Positions 10,201 to 17,736 of a stretch of DNA of 64,000 nucleotides are shown piece after piece. Source of the DNA: JBQTKD01 sp052386455 (lineage in GTDB: Bacteria; Actinomycetota; Actinomycetes; Sporichthyales; Sporichthyaceae); assembly GCA_052386455.1 (NCBI GenBank), contig JBQTKD010000034.1:1-64000 (forward strand). Direction: 5' to 3'. Both the position numbers and the translations under genes were made by a program. Under the pieces are notes generated by a model that searched no databases, was not told where the DNA came from, and saw only the letters and a program-made list of their open reading frames with translations. The stretch's first letter is position 1, and each line of letters begins with the position of its first letter.

Positions 10201-10785
10201 ATGCCGCCCGATCTGCCCGACGAGCCCATCGAGATCGCTGCGGGCAGGATCCAGCTCCGTCCCTGGGAGCACCGGCTGGCGCCCGAGCTGCTCGCCGCCT
10301 TCGCCGATCCGGAGTACCGGCGGTGGGGCCTACCCGCGCCCGAGCCGACCCTCGAAGGGGTCCACCAGTGGATCGACGGGCGCGACCGTGCGTGGCGGGC
10401 CGGGGAGCGCCTGTCGTTCGCCGTCCAGGACATCACCACCGCAGCCCTGCTCGGGGAGGTCGGGCTCAAGGGATTCGACGTCTGGCCGTCGGCGGCCGAA
10501 GTCGGGTATTGGGTCGCGCCGGCGGCCCGTCGCAGGGGGGTGGCCACCGCCGCGGTGCGCACGCTGAGCCGCTGGGCGTTCGGCGCGCTCGACCTGCACC
10601 GCCTGCGGCTCGACCACGCCGTGGGAAACACCGCCTCCTGCGTCGTGGCGGCCCGCTGCGGGTTCGCCGTCGAGGGCATCGCTCGCTCGGCCCAGCCCCT
10701 CGGGGACGGCACCTGGTCCGACGTCGAGACGCACGCCCGCCTGGCAGCCGACCCGCCGTGCTCGATCGAGGGGGCTGCCCCGTGA
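10201..10785 (+). CDS. GNAT family N-acetyltransferase (RimJ/RimL-like)
   Basis: 194 residues resembling acetyl-CoA-dependent N-acetyltransferases of the RimJ/RimL ribosomal-protein and small-molecule group. The acetyl-CoA site appears as VGYWVAPAARRRGVATAAV (Q/R-x-x-G-x-G/A motif), followed by LHRLRLDHAVGNTASCVVAARCGF, the typical NxxS...GF end. The substrate is unknown. ATG 10201 is used; a TTG at 10189 is also in frame. The stop overlaps the next start as GTGA, so the two genes are probably co-translated. Confidence 0.85.
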   Translation: MPPDLPDEPIEIAAGRIQLRPWEHRLAPELLAAFADPEYRRWGLPAPEPTLEGVHQWIDGRDRAWRAGERLSFAVQDITTAALLGEVGLKGFDVWPSAAEVGYWVAPAARRRGVATAAVRTLSRWAFGALDLHRLRLDHAVGNTASCVVAARCGFAVEGIARSAQPLGDGTWSDVETHARLAADPPCSIEGAAP

Positions 10786-11126
10786 ACTTGACCTTCGAGC
10801 ACCACGAGGAGTCCCGGTTCAACGAGCGGGTCTTCCAGGCCCTGCTGGCCGGGCTTCGGGCCGATCCGCTGCCCGGACTGCGCCTCGTCGACCTCTTCCG
10901 CGTGCCCGGCCCGCCGAACTCCGAGTTCGCCGTGGGCCTGGAGCTCGCCCGCGACGGACGGGAGTGGGTGGAGGAGATCGCGGTGGCCGACTGGCCCGCC
11001 CTCCCGGACCCCTCGGCGGAGCACCAGGCGGCCGCGCTGGTCGCCACCGTGCGCGCCCGACTCGCCGAGGCGACACCCCCGGAGGACGCGGAGCGCAGCC
11101 GGTCGTGGTGGCGCCGGAGGCGCTAG
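10782..11126 (+). CDS. hypothetical protein coupled to the acetyltransferase
   Basis: 114 residues, soluble, with no signal peptide or membrane segment. The start GTG 10782 lies in a GTGA overlap with the acetyltransferase stop. The sequence begins NLTFEHHEESRFNERVFQALL and ends in a basic RSWWRRRR tail. I do not recognise the family. Tight coupling suggests that it works with the acetyltransferase, as substrate, regulator or unrelated passenger; the sequence does not decide. Confidence 0.7.
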   Translation: MNLTFEHHEESRFNERVFQALLAGLRADPLPGLRLVDLFRVPGPPNSEFAVGLELARDGREWVEEIAVADWPALPDPSAEHQAAALVATVRARLAEATPPEDAERSRSWWRRRR

Positions 11127-11189
11127 GTAGAGTTCGCTCTCGAAAACGACGCCCACCCACCCGGGTGCACTGCCGGACAGGAGCAAGCG

Positions 11190-11396
11190 ATGACCGAGGG
11201 CCACGGCGCAAACGGCCGCCCGATGTCGTGGGTCTCCGTGCTGGTCATCTGCGTCGGCTTCACCATCGGCGGCCTCGCGCTCTGCATGGACCCGACCTGG
11301 TGGCTGTTCTGGACCGGCGTCGCCATCACCGCCGTAGGCCTCGTGCTCGCCTCGGTCGTCAACATCATGGCCGACTACACGACTGAAGATCACTGA
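11190..11396 (+). CDS. HGxxPAAW-type small membrane protein
   Basis: 68 residues with two predicted transmembrane segments (VSVLVICVGFTIGGLALCM and WLFWTGVAITAVGLVLASVV). It starts MTEGHGANGRPMSW, matching the HGxxPAAW signature of a small conserved actinobacterial family of unknown function. GGACAGGAG stands upstream of ATG 11190. The stop TGA overlaps the apparent CTG start of the next gene, so the two may be translationally coupled. Confidence 0.8.
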   Translation: MTEGHGANGRPMSWVSVLVICVGFTIGGLALCMDPTWWLFWTGVAITAVGLVLASVVNIMADYTTEDH

Positions 11397-12553
11397 CCGA
11401 CCTCTCGCTCGACGAGGCTCGTCGGCTGGCGCTGCGGGCGCAGGGGCTGCTCGGCTCCCCCGGCCACGGGACGGGGGTCAACGCGGTCGCGGGGGTGCTG
11501 CAGCGGCTGCGGGCGGTGCAGTTGGACACCATCTCGGTGCTGGCCCGCTCGCACGAGCTGGTCCCCTACGCGCGGCTCGGGGCCGTTCCCAGGACGACGA
11601 TCGAGCAGGCGTACTGGTCGGGCGACTGCTTCGAGTACTGGGCGCACGCCGCGTGCATCCTCCCCGTCGAGGACTGGCCGCTCTACTCGTTCCGCCGCCG
11701 CCACTACGTCGAGCGCGGCATGCGCTGGCACGACCGCCCGGCCGAGGACGTGTTCGCCGAGGTGCGGGCGCGGCTGGCGGACGGCCCGGCGAGCGCCGGT
11801 GAGCTGGGTGGCGCGAAAAAGGGCGGTCCCTGGTGGGACTGGTCCGGGGCGAAGATCGCGGTCGAGTTCATGCTCGACTGCGGGGAGGTCGTCTGCGCCC
11901 GCCGCGAGGGCTGGCGGCGGATCTACGACCTGGCCGAGCGCGCGATCCCGGCCGAGAACCGCGTCGCGGACCTCCTCGACGACGCCGGCTGCTTCCGTGA
12001 ACTCGTCGCGCGCTCCGGAGTCGCCATGGGCGTGGCCGTCGAGGCGGATCTCGCGGACTACTCCCGCATCTCCCGCGCCGCGGTCGCGGCCGCGCTGCCG
12101 GACACCGGCCTGGTGCCGGTGCGCGTCGACGGGTGGCGCGAGCAGGCGTGGGCGGACCCCGCGGCGCTCGCGGCGCTGGGCGCCCGCCGCCGGCACCGGA
12201 CCACCCTGCTCTCCCCGTTCGACTCCCTGGTGTGGGACCGGGCTCGCACCAAGCGCCTGTTCGGCTTCGTCCACGCCTTGGAGGCCTACAAGCCCGCGCC
12301 AAAGCGCGAGCACGGGTACTTCGCGATGCCGCTGCTGGCGGGCGGCCGACTGCTCGGCCGGGTCGACCCCAAGCGAGACGGGCGGACGCTCGTCGGCGTG
12401 CAGGTCGGGCTGGAGTCCGCGAAGGCCGTCGCCCCCATGGCACAGGCGCTCTGGGAGGCCGCCCAGTGGGTCGGCGCCGACGAGGTTCGCGTCGAGCGCG
12501 TGCACCCGCCGGAACTCGGCCCCGACCTGCTCGCTGCGATTGCGGTCGGCTAG
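11393..12553 (+). CDS. winged-helix DNA-binding domain protein (YcaQ/AlkX-like)
   Basis: Resembles the HTH_42 winged-helix family that includes YcaQ-type DNA glycosylases acting on crosslinks. Features are LSLDEARRLALRAQGLL at the N-terminus, VLQRLRAVQLDTISVLARSHELV, and the C-terminal LLSPFDSLVWDRARTKRLFGF. The family N-terminus is encoded upstream of the first GTG (11495), and the only plausible initiator there is CTG 11393, which forms a CTGA overlap with the preceding stop. That gives 386 residues, near family length. A GTG 11495 start would delete about 34 conserved residues. Its true substrate, and whether it is a glycosylase, are not shown by sequence. Confidence 0.8.
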   Translation: MTDLSLDEARRLALRAQGLLGSPGHGTGVNAVAGVLQRLRAVQLDTISVLARSHELVPYARLGAVPRTTIEQAYWSGDCFEYWAHAACILPVEDWPLYSFRRRHYVERGMRWHDRPAEDVFAEVRARLADGPASAGELGGAKKGGPWWDWSGAKIAVEFMLDCGEVVCARREGWRRIYDLAERAIPAENRVADLLDDAGCFRELVARSGVAMGVAVEADLADYSRISRAAVAAALPDTGLVPVRVDGWREQAWADPAALAALGARRRHRTTLLSPFDSLVWDRARTKRLFGFVHALEAYKPAPKREHGYFAMPLLAGGRLLGRVDPKRDGRTLVGVQVGLESAKAVAPMAQALWEAAQWVGADEVRVERVHPPELGPDLLAAIAVG

Positions 12554-12586
12554 ACCTGGGGGCGTGGGCTCGGACCCGACCTGCCG

Positions 12587-12800
12587 TCAGCCAAGCGAGT
12601 TGTAGTTGGGGCCGGAGTCGATGGCCCTGCCGGTCAGCGAGCGGACCTTGACGATCGCCGTGCCGGTGGTCACCAGTCCGCGGGAATCGGTGTTCGTAGG
12701 GGTTCTCCGGGGTGGCCGCCGGTCCGGAGATCTGCACCTGCTGCCCGAAGAACTCGAATCCCTCATGGGCGGCGTTGTTCAAGGCGCCGAGCAGTGGAGC
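12587..12800 (-). pseudogene. possible frameshifted gene remnant
   Basis: In the 336-base gap after the winged-helix gene, the minus strand reads NNAAHEGFEFFGQQVQISG...ENPYE in one frame. Near 12695 it shifts frame and continues NTDSRGLVTTGTAIVKVRSL...SGPNYNSLG to TGA 12587. The two pieces read like one protein-like segment broken by a one-base shift. I do not recognise the family, and no start can be assigned. It could also be chance, so confidence is low. Confidence 0.3.
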
Positions 12801-12889
12801 CCGGCCTCCTCCGAACCGGCACCTCGACCACCGCGACCCGCGGCCGGCCGGCCGGCCGAACTGTTCGGCAGGCGCGCGGACGGTCCGAG

Positions 12890-13177
12890 TCAGGGGGATC
12901 GGTAGACGTCCGCACGGCGTTCGATGCGTTCGACGCGCACGGTTCGCGTGGCCTCGTCGATCCGGTACAGCACTCGATAGTCGCCGGCCCTGGCCGACCA
13001 GATCCCGGCCAGCGGTGGCAAGAGTGGTTTGCCGAGGCGGTGCGGGTCGGCCGCGATCGGCCCGGTCACCAGCGCCCAGGCTGCTTCGGCGACGGCCAGT
13101 GGCAGAACCTCGCACGACGCCCTGCGCGCCGCAGACGACAGGGCGATCTCATAGGGGCCGACGGTCGGCTCATCCAC
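12890..13177 (-). CDS. RelE/ParE-family toxin
   Basis: 95 residues with the RelE fold signature KPLLPPLAGIWSARAGDYRVLYRID and the final ERRADVYR, where relatives usually have HRxDVYR. RelE toxins cleave mRNA at the ribosome; ParE relatives inhibit gyrase, and by sequence this looks RelE-like. ATG 13177 overlaps the antitoxin stop by eight bases, the usual antitoxin-first order. Expected to be held inactive by its partner. Confidence 0.85.
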   Translation of the reverse strand: MDEPTVGPYEIALSSAARRASCEVLPLAVAEAAWALVTGPIAADPHRLGKPLLPPLAGIWSARAGDYRVLYRIDEATRTVRVERIERRADVYRSP

Positions 13178-13466
13178 TCTCGGCCCGGCGGCGGGCCGCC
13201 ATCAGCTCGTCCATCTCCGCCGCGGAGGTGTACGCCCCTCGTGCCCACTCGGACTCGGTCGCGGCCAGGTCGCGCACGGCGGCGCTGTCCGCCAGGACGG
13301 CGATCGTCTCCTCGAGGGACTCCAAGTCCGCGACGGCCACCAACACCGCCGCCGGCTTCCCGCGCCTGGTGATCGTCGTCCGCCGATGGTGCTGCTCGGC
13401 CGCGTCGACGTAACGGGACAGGTGCGCCTTGACTTCGGCGAGCGTTTCGAACGCCTCGGCAGTCAT
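13170..13466 (-). CDS. Phd/YefM-type antitoxin
   Basis: 98 residues. The N-terminal DNA-binding part has FETLAEVKAHLSRYVDAAE and TTITRRGKPAAVLVAVADLESLEE, the hallmark of Phd/YefM antitoxins. The C-terminal part (SEWARGAYTSAAEMDELMA) would wrap the toxin. ATG 13466 is immediately preceded by nine-base direct repeats that probably form the autoregulatory operator, and there is little room for a ribosome-binding site. The gene abuts a truncated SnoaL-like gene on the other strand. Confidence 0.85.
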   Translation of the reverse strand: MTAEAFETLAEVKAHLSRYVDAAEQHHRRTTITRRGKPAAVLVAVADLESLEETIAVLADSAAVRDLAATESEWARGAYTSAAEMDELMAARRRAESG

Positions 13467-13485
13467 AGTCACAATGATAGTCACA
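13465..13485. promoter_or_regulatory. direct repeats before the antitoxin, likely operator
   Basis: ATAGTCACA occurs at 13465-13473 and again at 13477-13485, a 12-base period. The first copy overlaps the antitoxin ATG. Phd/YefM antitoxins repress their own operons from repeated sites at the promoter, so this is the natural candidate. The region is also AT-rich compared with its surroundings. Confidence 0.5.
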
Positions 13486-13490
13486 TAGGT

Positions 13491-13772
13491 GTGTTGGCGT
13501 TCAACCCGGAGGGCATCCGAACCTTCTGGTCGGCCGCGCCGGACGGGCTGTCGACCGTCACGGAGCAGTTCGAGGTCGACGACCGGGTCGTCGTCGCGGT
13601 GACCTTCTCCGGGACTCCCCAAGGCGACCTCGGCGGTCACGCGCCCACCGGACGCGGCTTCGAGGTCGACGGCGTTGCCGATCTCCGCGTGCGCGAGGGG
13701 CGAATCGCCGAACAGCGCATCGTGTGGGACGCGCTCGGATTCCACCGCCAGCTGGGGCTGCCGATCGACTGA
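13491..13772 (+). pseudogene. 5'-truncated SnoaL-like (NTF2-fold) gene
   Basis: 93 residues from GTG 13491 match the second half of SnoaL-like ester-cyclase domains: NPEGIRTFWSAAPDG, then VDDRVVVAVTFSGTPQGDL, PTGRGFEVDGVADLRVREGRI and WDALGFHRQLG. The first 45 or so residues of the fold, with the helical lid and usual start, are missing. The toxin-antitoxin operon begins 25 bases upstream on the other strand. The gene looks as if it lost its 5' part when the toxin-antitoxin unit arrived. Whether the remnant is translated is unknown. Confidence 0.65.
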
Positions 13773-13828
13773 CCGCGTGGCGCGGGGCCCGTGCGCACGA
13801 CGCTCGGGCCTAGCGGCAGAATCGCGGA

Positions 13829-14335
13829 ATGAGGTTAACGCACGTGATGTCCTACGAGGCGCCGGTGCCGGCCGTGTACGCGATGTTGATCGATCCGGAG
13901 TTCCAGGATCGGCGGTCGCGCGCCGGCAATCCGGTGGAGTCTTCGGCCTCGGTCACCGCGGACGTCACCGGCGGAGCGGTCATCACCGTCTCGCGCCTGC
14001 TCGCCATCGAGATCGGCGGCATGCTGCAGAAGGTGATCGGCGACAAGATCCGCATCGAGGAGACCCAGACCTGGCTCTCCGCGGCCGAGGACGCCACCAG
14101 CCGCGAGGGCCAGCTCAAGGCGAGGATTCCCGGGCAGCCCGCAGGCGTGGACGGACGGCTGGTCATGACCGAGTCGGGTGGCGGAACGACCATCCGGCTC
14201 GACGCCGAGATCAAGGTGAACGTTCCGATGATCGGCGGCAAGGCCGAGACCATGATCGCCGACGTGCTCACCAAGTTCCTGAACTACGAAGAGGTGCTGG
14301 GCCGCGCCTGGCTCTCCGGAGACGTCACCGCCTGA
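13829..14335 (+). CDS. DUF2505 domain protein
   Basis: 168 residues resembling the actinobacterial DUF2505 family, which has a START/polyketide-cyclase-like lipid-binding fold. Characteristic parts are the opening MRLTHVMSYEAPVPAVYAML, DPEFQDRR, and the C-terminal VPMIGGKAETMIADVLTKF. It is cytoplasmic with no signal peptide. Function unknown. It converges with hpf, with a hairpin between them. Confidence 0.85.
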   Translation: MRLTHVMSYEAPVPAVYAMLIDPEFQDRRSRAGNPVESSASVTADVTGGAVITVSRLLAIEIGGMLQKVIGDKIRIEETQTWLSAAEDATSREGQLKARIPGQPAGVDGRLVMTESGGGTTIRLDAEIKVNVPMIGGKAETMIADVLTKFLNYEEVLGRAWLSGDVTA

Positions 14336-14342
14336 CGAACGC

Positions 14343-14375
14343 GCCGCCGCCCCTTCAGCACGGAGGGACGGCGGC
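14343..14375. terminator. bidirectional terminator hairpin
   Basis: GCCGCCGCCCCT (14343-14354) pairs with AGGGACGGCGGC (14364-14375) with one mismatch and a nine-base loop. It lies between the converging DUF2505 and hpf genes. There is no T-tract, as is usual in such GC-rich genomes. Confidence 0.65.
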
Positions 14376-14395
14376 ACGCGTGGCGGCCTGGGTTG

Positions 14396-15007
14396 TCAGG
14401 TAACCAGGCGGATCACTCCGTAGTCGTACCCACGTCTGCGGTAGACCACACACGGCGTTGCGGATTCGGCCTCGACGAACAGGTAGAAGTCGTGGCCGAC
14501 CAGCTCCATCTCGTACAGCGCCTGGTCCAGGGTCATGGGGATGGCCTGGTGCGACTTGTCGCGGCTGACCACGAACGGGCCGGTGTCCTCCTCGCTCGGC
14601 GCGTACTGGTCGAGCTCGGCGGGTTCCGCGATCGCCGCGTGGCCGTTCTGCGCCTCCAGGCCTGCGGTGGCCGCGGCCACCGAGACAGGAGTGCGCACGC
14701 CGTGGTGCACGCGGCGCCGGTCCGCGGACTTGCGCAACCGCACCTCCAGTTTCGTGGTGGCGAGGTCCAGCGCGGCGTAGGGATCGCCCGCCGCGGCCTC
14801 GGCCCTGATCACCGTGCCGCGGGATCGGCAGGTGAGTTCGATGCGGTCGCTGACCTCGGCGAGCCGCGGGTTGCGTTCCCTGGAGACCTCCACGTCCAGG
14901 CTGATGAGCTTGTTGTCCCACTTCTCGAGCTTGGACAGCTTCTCCGTAGCGTGCTGGCGAAACCTGTCGGCCACTTCGGTGTGCCGACCCTTGACGACAA
15001 TCTCCAC
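14396..15007 (-). CDS. hpf: long-form ribosome hibernation promoting factor
   Basis: 203 residues. The N-terminal domain (VEIVVKGRHTEVADRFRQHATEKL through TTKLEVRLRKSADRRR) is the S30AE/RaiA fold that sits in the decoding centre and blocks translation. The C-terminal domain (TLDQALYEMELVGHDFYLF...VVYRRRGYDYGVIRL) is the dimerisation domain of long HPF, which joins 70S ribosomes into 100S pairs. GTG 15007 has GGAGG seven bases upstream. The gene lies between lpqB/comF and secA, a common actinobacterial position. It is expected to be stress-induced and has a long upstream region. Confidence 0.95.
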   Translation of the reverse strand: MEIVVKGRHTEVADRFRQHATEKLSKLEKWDNKLISLDVEVSRERNPRLAEVSDRIELTCRSRGTVIRAEAAAGDPYAALDLATTKLEVRLRKSADRRRVHHGVRTPVSVAAATAGLEAQNGHAAIAEPAELDQYAPSEEDTGPFVVSRDKSHQAIPMTLDQALYEMELVGHDFYLFVEAESATPCVVYRRRGYDYGVIRLVT

Positions 15008-15323
15008 GCAATTCCTCCCTGCTAGCGGGCGGATCTGACGAGACGTCAGTTCTGTTGCTTTATCGGCATGACACCTGCCCGGCCGACTTGGTCTTCTACC
15101 CCACATCCGCCTGCTGAAGGTTTCGCAGCACGGTGGCCACTACTCCCCTTCTCCCGGATCGGCGGCCATCTGGACCACCGGCGGGGCAGGACTTACTTCT
15201 AAGCCGCACCGTGATCGGACGACCAAGAGTCGCCTTACGTGGGCCGTTTAGCCTGCGGCTGGCATCGGCTTGCCGGTCTTCACCGGCGCAACCACGGACC
15301 CGGGCAGGTGCCATGGATCGACG
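15008..15323. promoter_or_regulatory. 316-base leader/intergenic region before hpf
   Basis: No gene is visible on either strand. CTGACG-AGA-CGTCAG at 15035-15049 is a perfect small inverted repeat 28 bases upstream of the hpf start. On the minus strand GGGGTAG near 15095-15101 resembles the GGGTA -10 element of stress sigma factors, but this is weak. The rest shows nothing I can name. Confidence 0.35.
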
Positions 15324-16034
15324 TTACTCACCGGAGTGCCTCCGCGACAGGGGAGGCCCGATTTGCACCGCGCGGCGTGTTCCCGCGGTGGCCAGGACCG
15401 CGGCCCCGGCGAGCTCCCAGCCTGCGGCGTGCAGGGCCCGGCTCGCCTCGCGCAGGGTGACGCCGGTGGTGCAGACGTCGTCCACGAGCACGACCGCGGC
15501 GGTAGGCGGTCCCCCACGCGCCGCGAAGGCGCCGGCGAGATTCGCGGCACGGGCCGGTCCGCGCAGATCCGCCTGGTCCGCGACCGTGCGGGTGTGCCGA
15601 AGTGCCGAGACCACGCGCGCCGGACGACCCGCCCGCCGAAGCTCGCGCGCGGCGGCGCGGGCCAGGCGGAGCAGCGGATCCTGGCCGCGTTCTCGCCGCG
15701 CGCTGCGCCGGGTGGGCACGGGGACCAACGCGACCGGACAGGTGGGTGCGAGGTCGTCGAGCACCCGCGCCACCGCCTCCGCCAGTGCGGCGCCAAGCGG
15801 GCGGCACAGCCCCGCGCGGGCTCGCTCCTTGTGCGCGATGACCAGAGTTCGGGGCGCACCGGACCAGTGCGCCGCGGCCACCAGACGAGGCACCCCCGCC
15901 GGGGCCGCCCACTCCGTCGGCGGCCCGAGGCTCGCCCGGCAGCCGGCGCACACCGTAGCCCGCACCCGCCGGCCGCACCCCGCACACGCGGCGGGCACCA
16001 ACAGATCCGTCGCGGCGGCGATCAGCTCCCCCAT
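15324..16034 (-). CDS. ComF-family phosphoribosyltransferase-like protein
   Basis: 236 residues. Two CxxC pairs near the N-terminus (CAGCGRR and CAGCRAS) form a likely zinc finger. The C-terminal half has the phosphoribosyltransferase PRPP loop VVLVDDVCTTGVT. ComF proteins help DNA uptake in naturally competent bacteria; in actinobacteria their role is unclear. ATG 16034 is chosen; an upstream GTG 16043 is also in frame, just after the lpqB stop. It is the fourth gene of the mtrA-mtrB-lpqB-comF run. Confidence 0.9.
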   Translation of the reverse strand: MGELIAAATDLLVPAACAGCGRRVRATVCAGCRASLGPPTEWAAPAGVPRLVAAAHWSGAPRTLVIAHKERARAGLCRPLGAALAEAVARVLDDLAPTCPVALVPVPTRRSARRERGQDPLLRLARAAARELRRAGRPARVVSALRHTRTVADQADLRGPARAANLAGAFAARGGPPTAAVVLVDDVCTTGVTLREASRALHAAGWELAGAAVLATAGTRRAVQIGPPLSRRHSGE

Positions 16035-16044
16035 GCCCGGCACG

Positions 16045-17736
16045 TTAGCCGGGGTAGGCGACCACCGCGCCCTTTCCGACGCGGAACCATCCGCCGCCGG
16101 CGCGCAGGCGCCAGACCACGTTCTTGGTGGTGGCCAGCAGCGGCTGCCCGGCCGAGGCGGTGAGTCCGCTGATGTCCGCGAGCGACGGCGCGAGCTCGGA
16201 GACCGTGCCGGACAGGGCGAGCGCGAACGGCTGGGGAGCCGCGTCCCGCTGTGCGGCCAAGACCGCGAGCCGGTCGGGTTCGGCCCACGCGACGTCCCGG
16301 GGCGCGATCAGCGAGTACCCGAGGCGCCGCAGCGACCCGACCCGAAGCTCCGGCCCGGACCCGGTGACCAGGGCGAGGTACACCTGTTGGCCCTCGACGG
16401 TGTCCAACACCATCGCCAGGCGGATTCCGTCGGCCGAGACGCGCAGCCGCTCCACCTGCCGGGACACGAACCCGTCGACCTTCACCTCGGCCAGCGCCCC
16501 GTCCGGGCCGATCCTGCGCAGCACTCGGGTCTCGGGGGTGCCGTCGAGCACCCAGAGGTTGCCGTCCTGGTCGAAGCTGGCGGAGCGCAGGTCCACGCCG
16601 ACGAGCCGTTCCGTCAGCCGCGTGGGAGCGTCGCGGGTGGCGGTCCACAGGGTCGTGCGGTCCTCCGATACGCCGGCGAGGAGGTTCCCACCGGGCGCGG
16701 CTGCGATCTCCTTGAGTTTCAGCCCGGGCTCGAACGGGCCCTGCGCGCCGGGCGGGCCCACCACGTAGGACACGCCGTCCTGCAGGTAGTACGCGGGCGG
16801 CGCCGGAGGGCGCAGGTCGGCCGGTTGGTAGAGCAGGACGTCGTTGCGGGTCAGCCGGGCCGAGCCGGCGAGGGTGACGGGCCGGTCGCCGGCCAGCACC
16901 TCCACCGCGGTGATCCCGCCGACGTCGGTCAGCGTCATCACGAGCTGCGCGAGCATCGTGTTCCGGTCGACGCCGTCGGTCGGGACGGACGCCGGAGTCA
17001 AGAGCACGCGAGCGACGCCGGAGGCGACCTCGACCTGGGAGGCCAGCGCCGCCTCGGGGGGAACCGCGGACCGCACCGCGGGCGCGAGCCATCGCGACGG
17101 CCCGCGGAACAGTGCGGTGACCAGGTCGGTCGGCAGCTCCGGGAGCCGGCGCAGGTGCACGGGGTCCGGGACCAGGACCGCGGAGTGCCCGCCGCCGGCC
17201 GGATAGTGCAGGTCGAGCGCCGCGTACTCCCGCTCGAAGTCCTGGCGGGAGATCAGCAACCCGTCCGGCAGCGTGTCGATGCGCCAGTTGCCGTTCTCGC
17301 GCACGAGCCCGAACAGCGCGGTGGCCTTCCGGCCCGGCGCCGAGGCGCGGTAGACGCCCTGGCCGTCGACGATTCCCTCGGCCGGGGCGGTGACCTCCAG
17401 GCGGGTCGCGTCTCGGGCGGAGATCCGCAACTTGGTGTGGTCGTAGACGGTGACGCCGGAGGTCGAACGCCACCGGGCCGATGCCCCGCCGGTCAGGTAC
17501 TTCCGCGCGGTGCGCAGCCCGTCCTCGACGGTGCTGGACGCCTGGAGGAACCCCGAGACGATCGAGTAGACGCCGTCTCCGTCGCTGGGACCCTCGGCGA
17601 AGACGCGCACCGCCTGACCGCGGGGCTGTTCCGCGGCCGGGGCGTTGACGGCCACGCCGACGCCGCCGCTGGAGGGAATCTCCGCGCAGCCGGTCAACAG
17701 GGCGACGGCTAGCAGCGCTCCGAGAACCCTACGCAT
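16045..17736 (-). CDS. lpqB: lipoprotein LpqB
   Basis: 563 residues. The signal peptide ends in the lipobox LLTGC, with lipid-modified Cys17. A GerMN-type domain is visible in the first half (STSGVTVYDHTKLRISARD, ALFGLVRENGNWRID), followed by a beta-propeller-like LpqB domain. LpqB is known to interact with the sensor kinase MtrB and tune MtrA activity. The start overlaps the mtrB stop by eight bases, so the two are coupled. Confidence 0.95.
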   Translation of the reverse strand: MRRVLGALLAVALLTGCAEIPSSGGVGVAVNAPAAEQPRGQAVRVFAEGPSDGDGVYSIVSGFLQASSTVEDGLRTARKYLTGGASARWRSTSGVTVYDHTKLRISARDATRLEVTAPAEGIVDGQGVYRASAPGRKATALFGLVRENGNWRIDTLPDGLLISRQDFEREYAALDLHYPAGGGHSAVLVPDPVHLRRLPELPTDLVTALFRGPSRWLAPAVRSAVPPEAALASQVEVASGVARVLLTPASVPTDGVDRNTMLAQLVMTLTDVGGITAVEVLAGDRPVTLAGSARLTRNDVLLYQPADLRPPAPPAYYLQDGVSYVVGPPGAQGPFEPGLKLKEIAAAPGGNLLAGVSEDRTTLWTATRDAPTRLTERLVGVDLRSASFDQDGNLWVLDGTPETRVLRRIGPDGALAEVKVDGFVSRQVERLRVSADGIRLAMVLDTVEGQQVYLALVTGSGPELRVGSLRRLGYSLIAPRDVAWAEPDRLAVLAAQRDAAPQPFALALSGTVSELAPSLADISGLTASAGQPLLATTKNVVWRLRAGGGWFRVGKGAVVAYPG

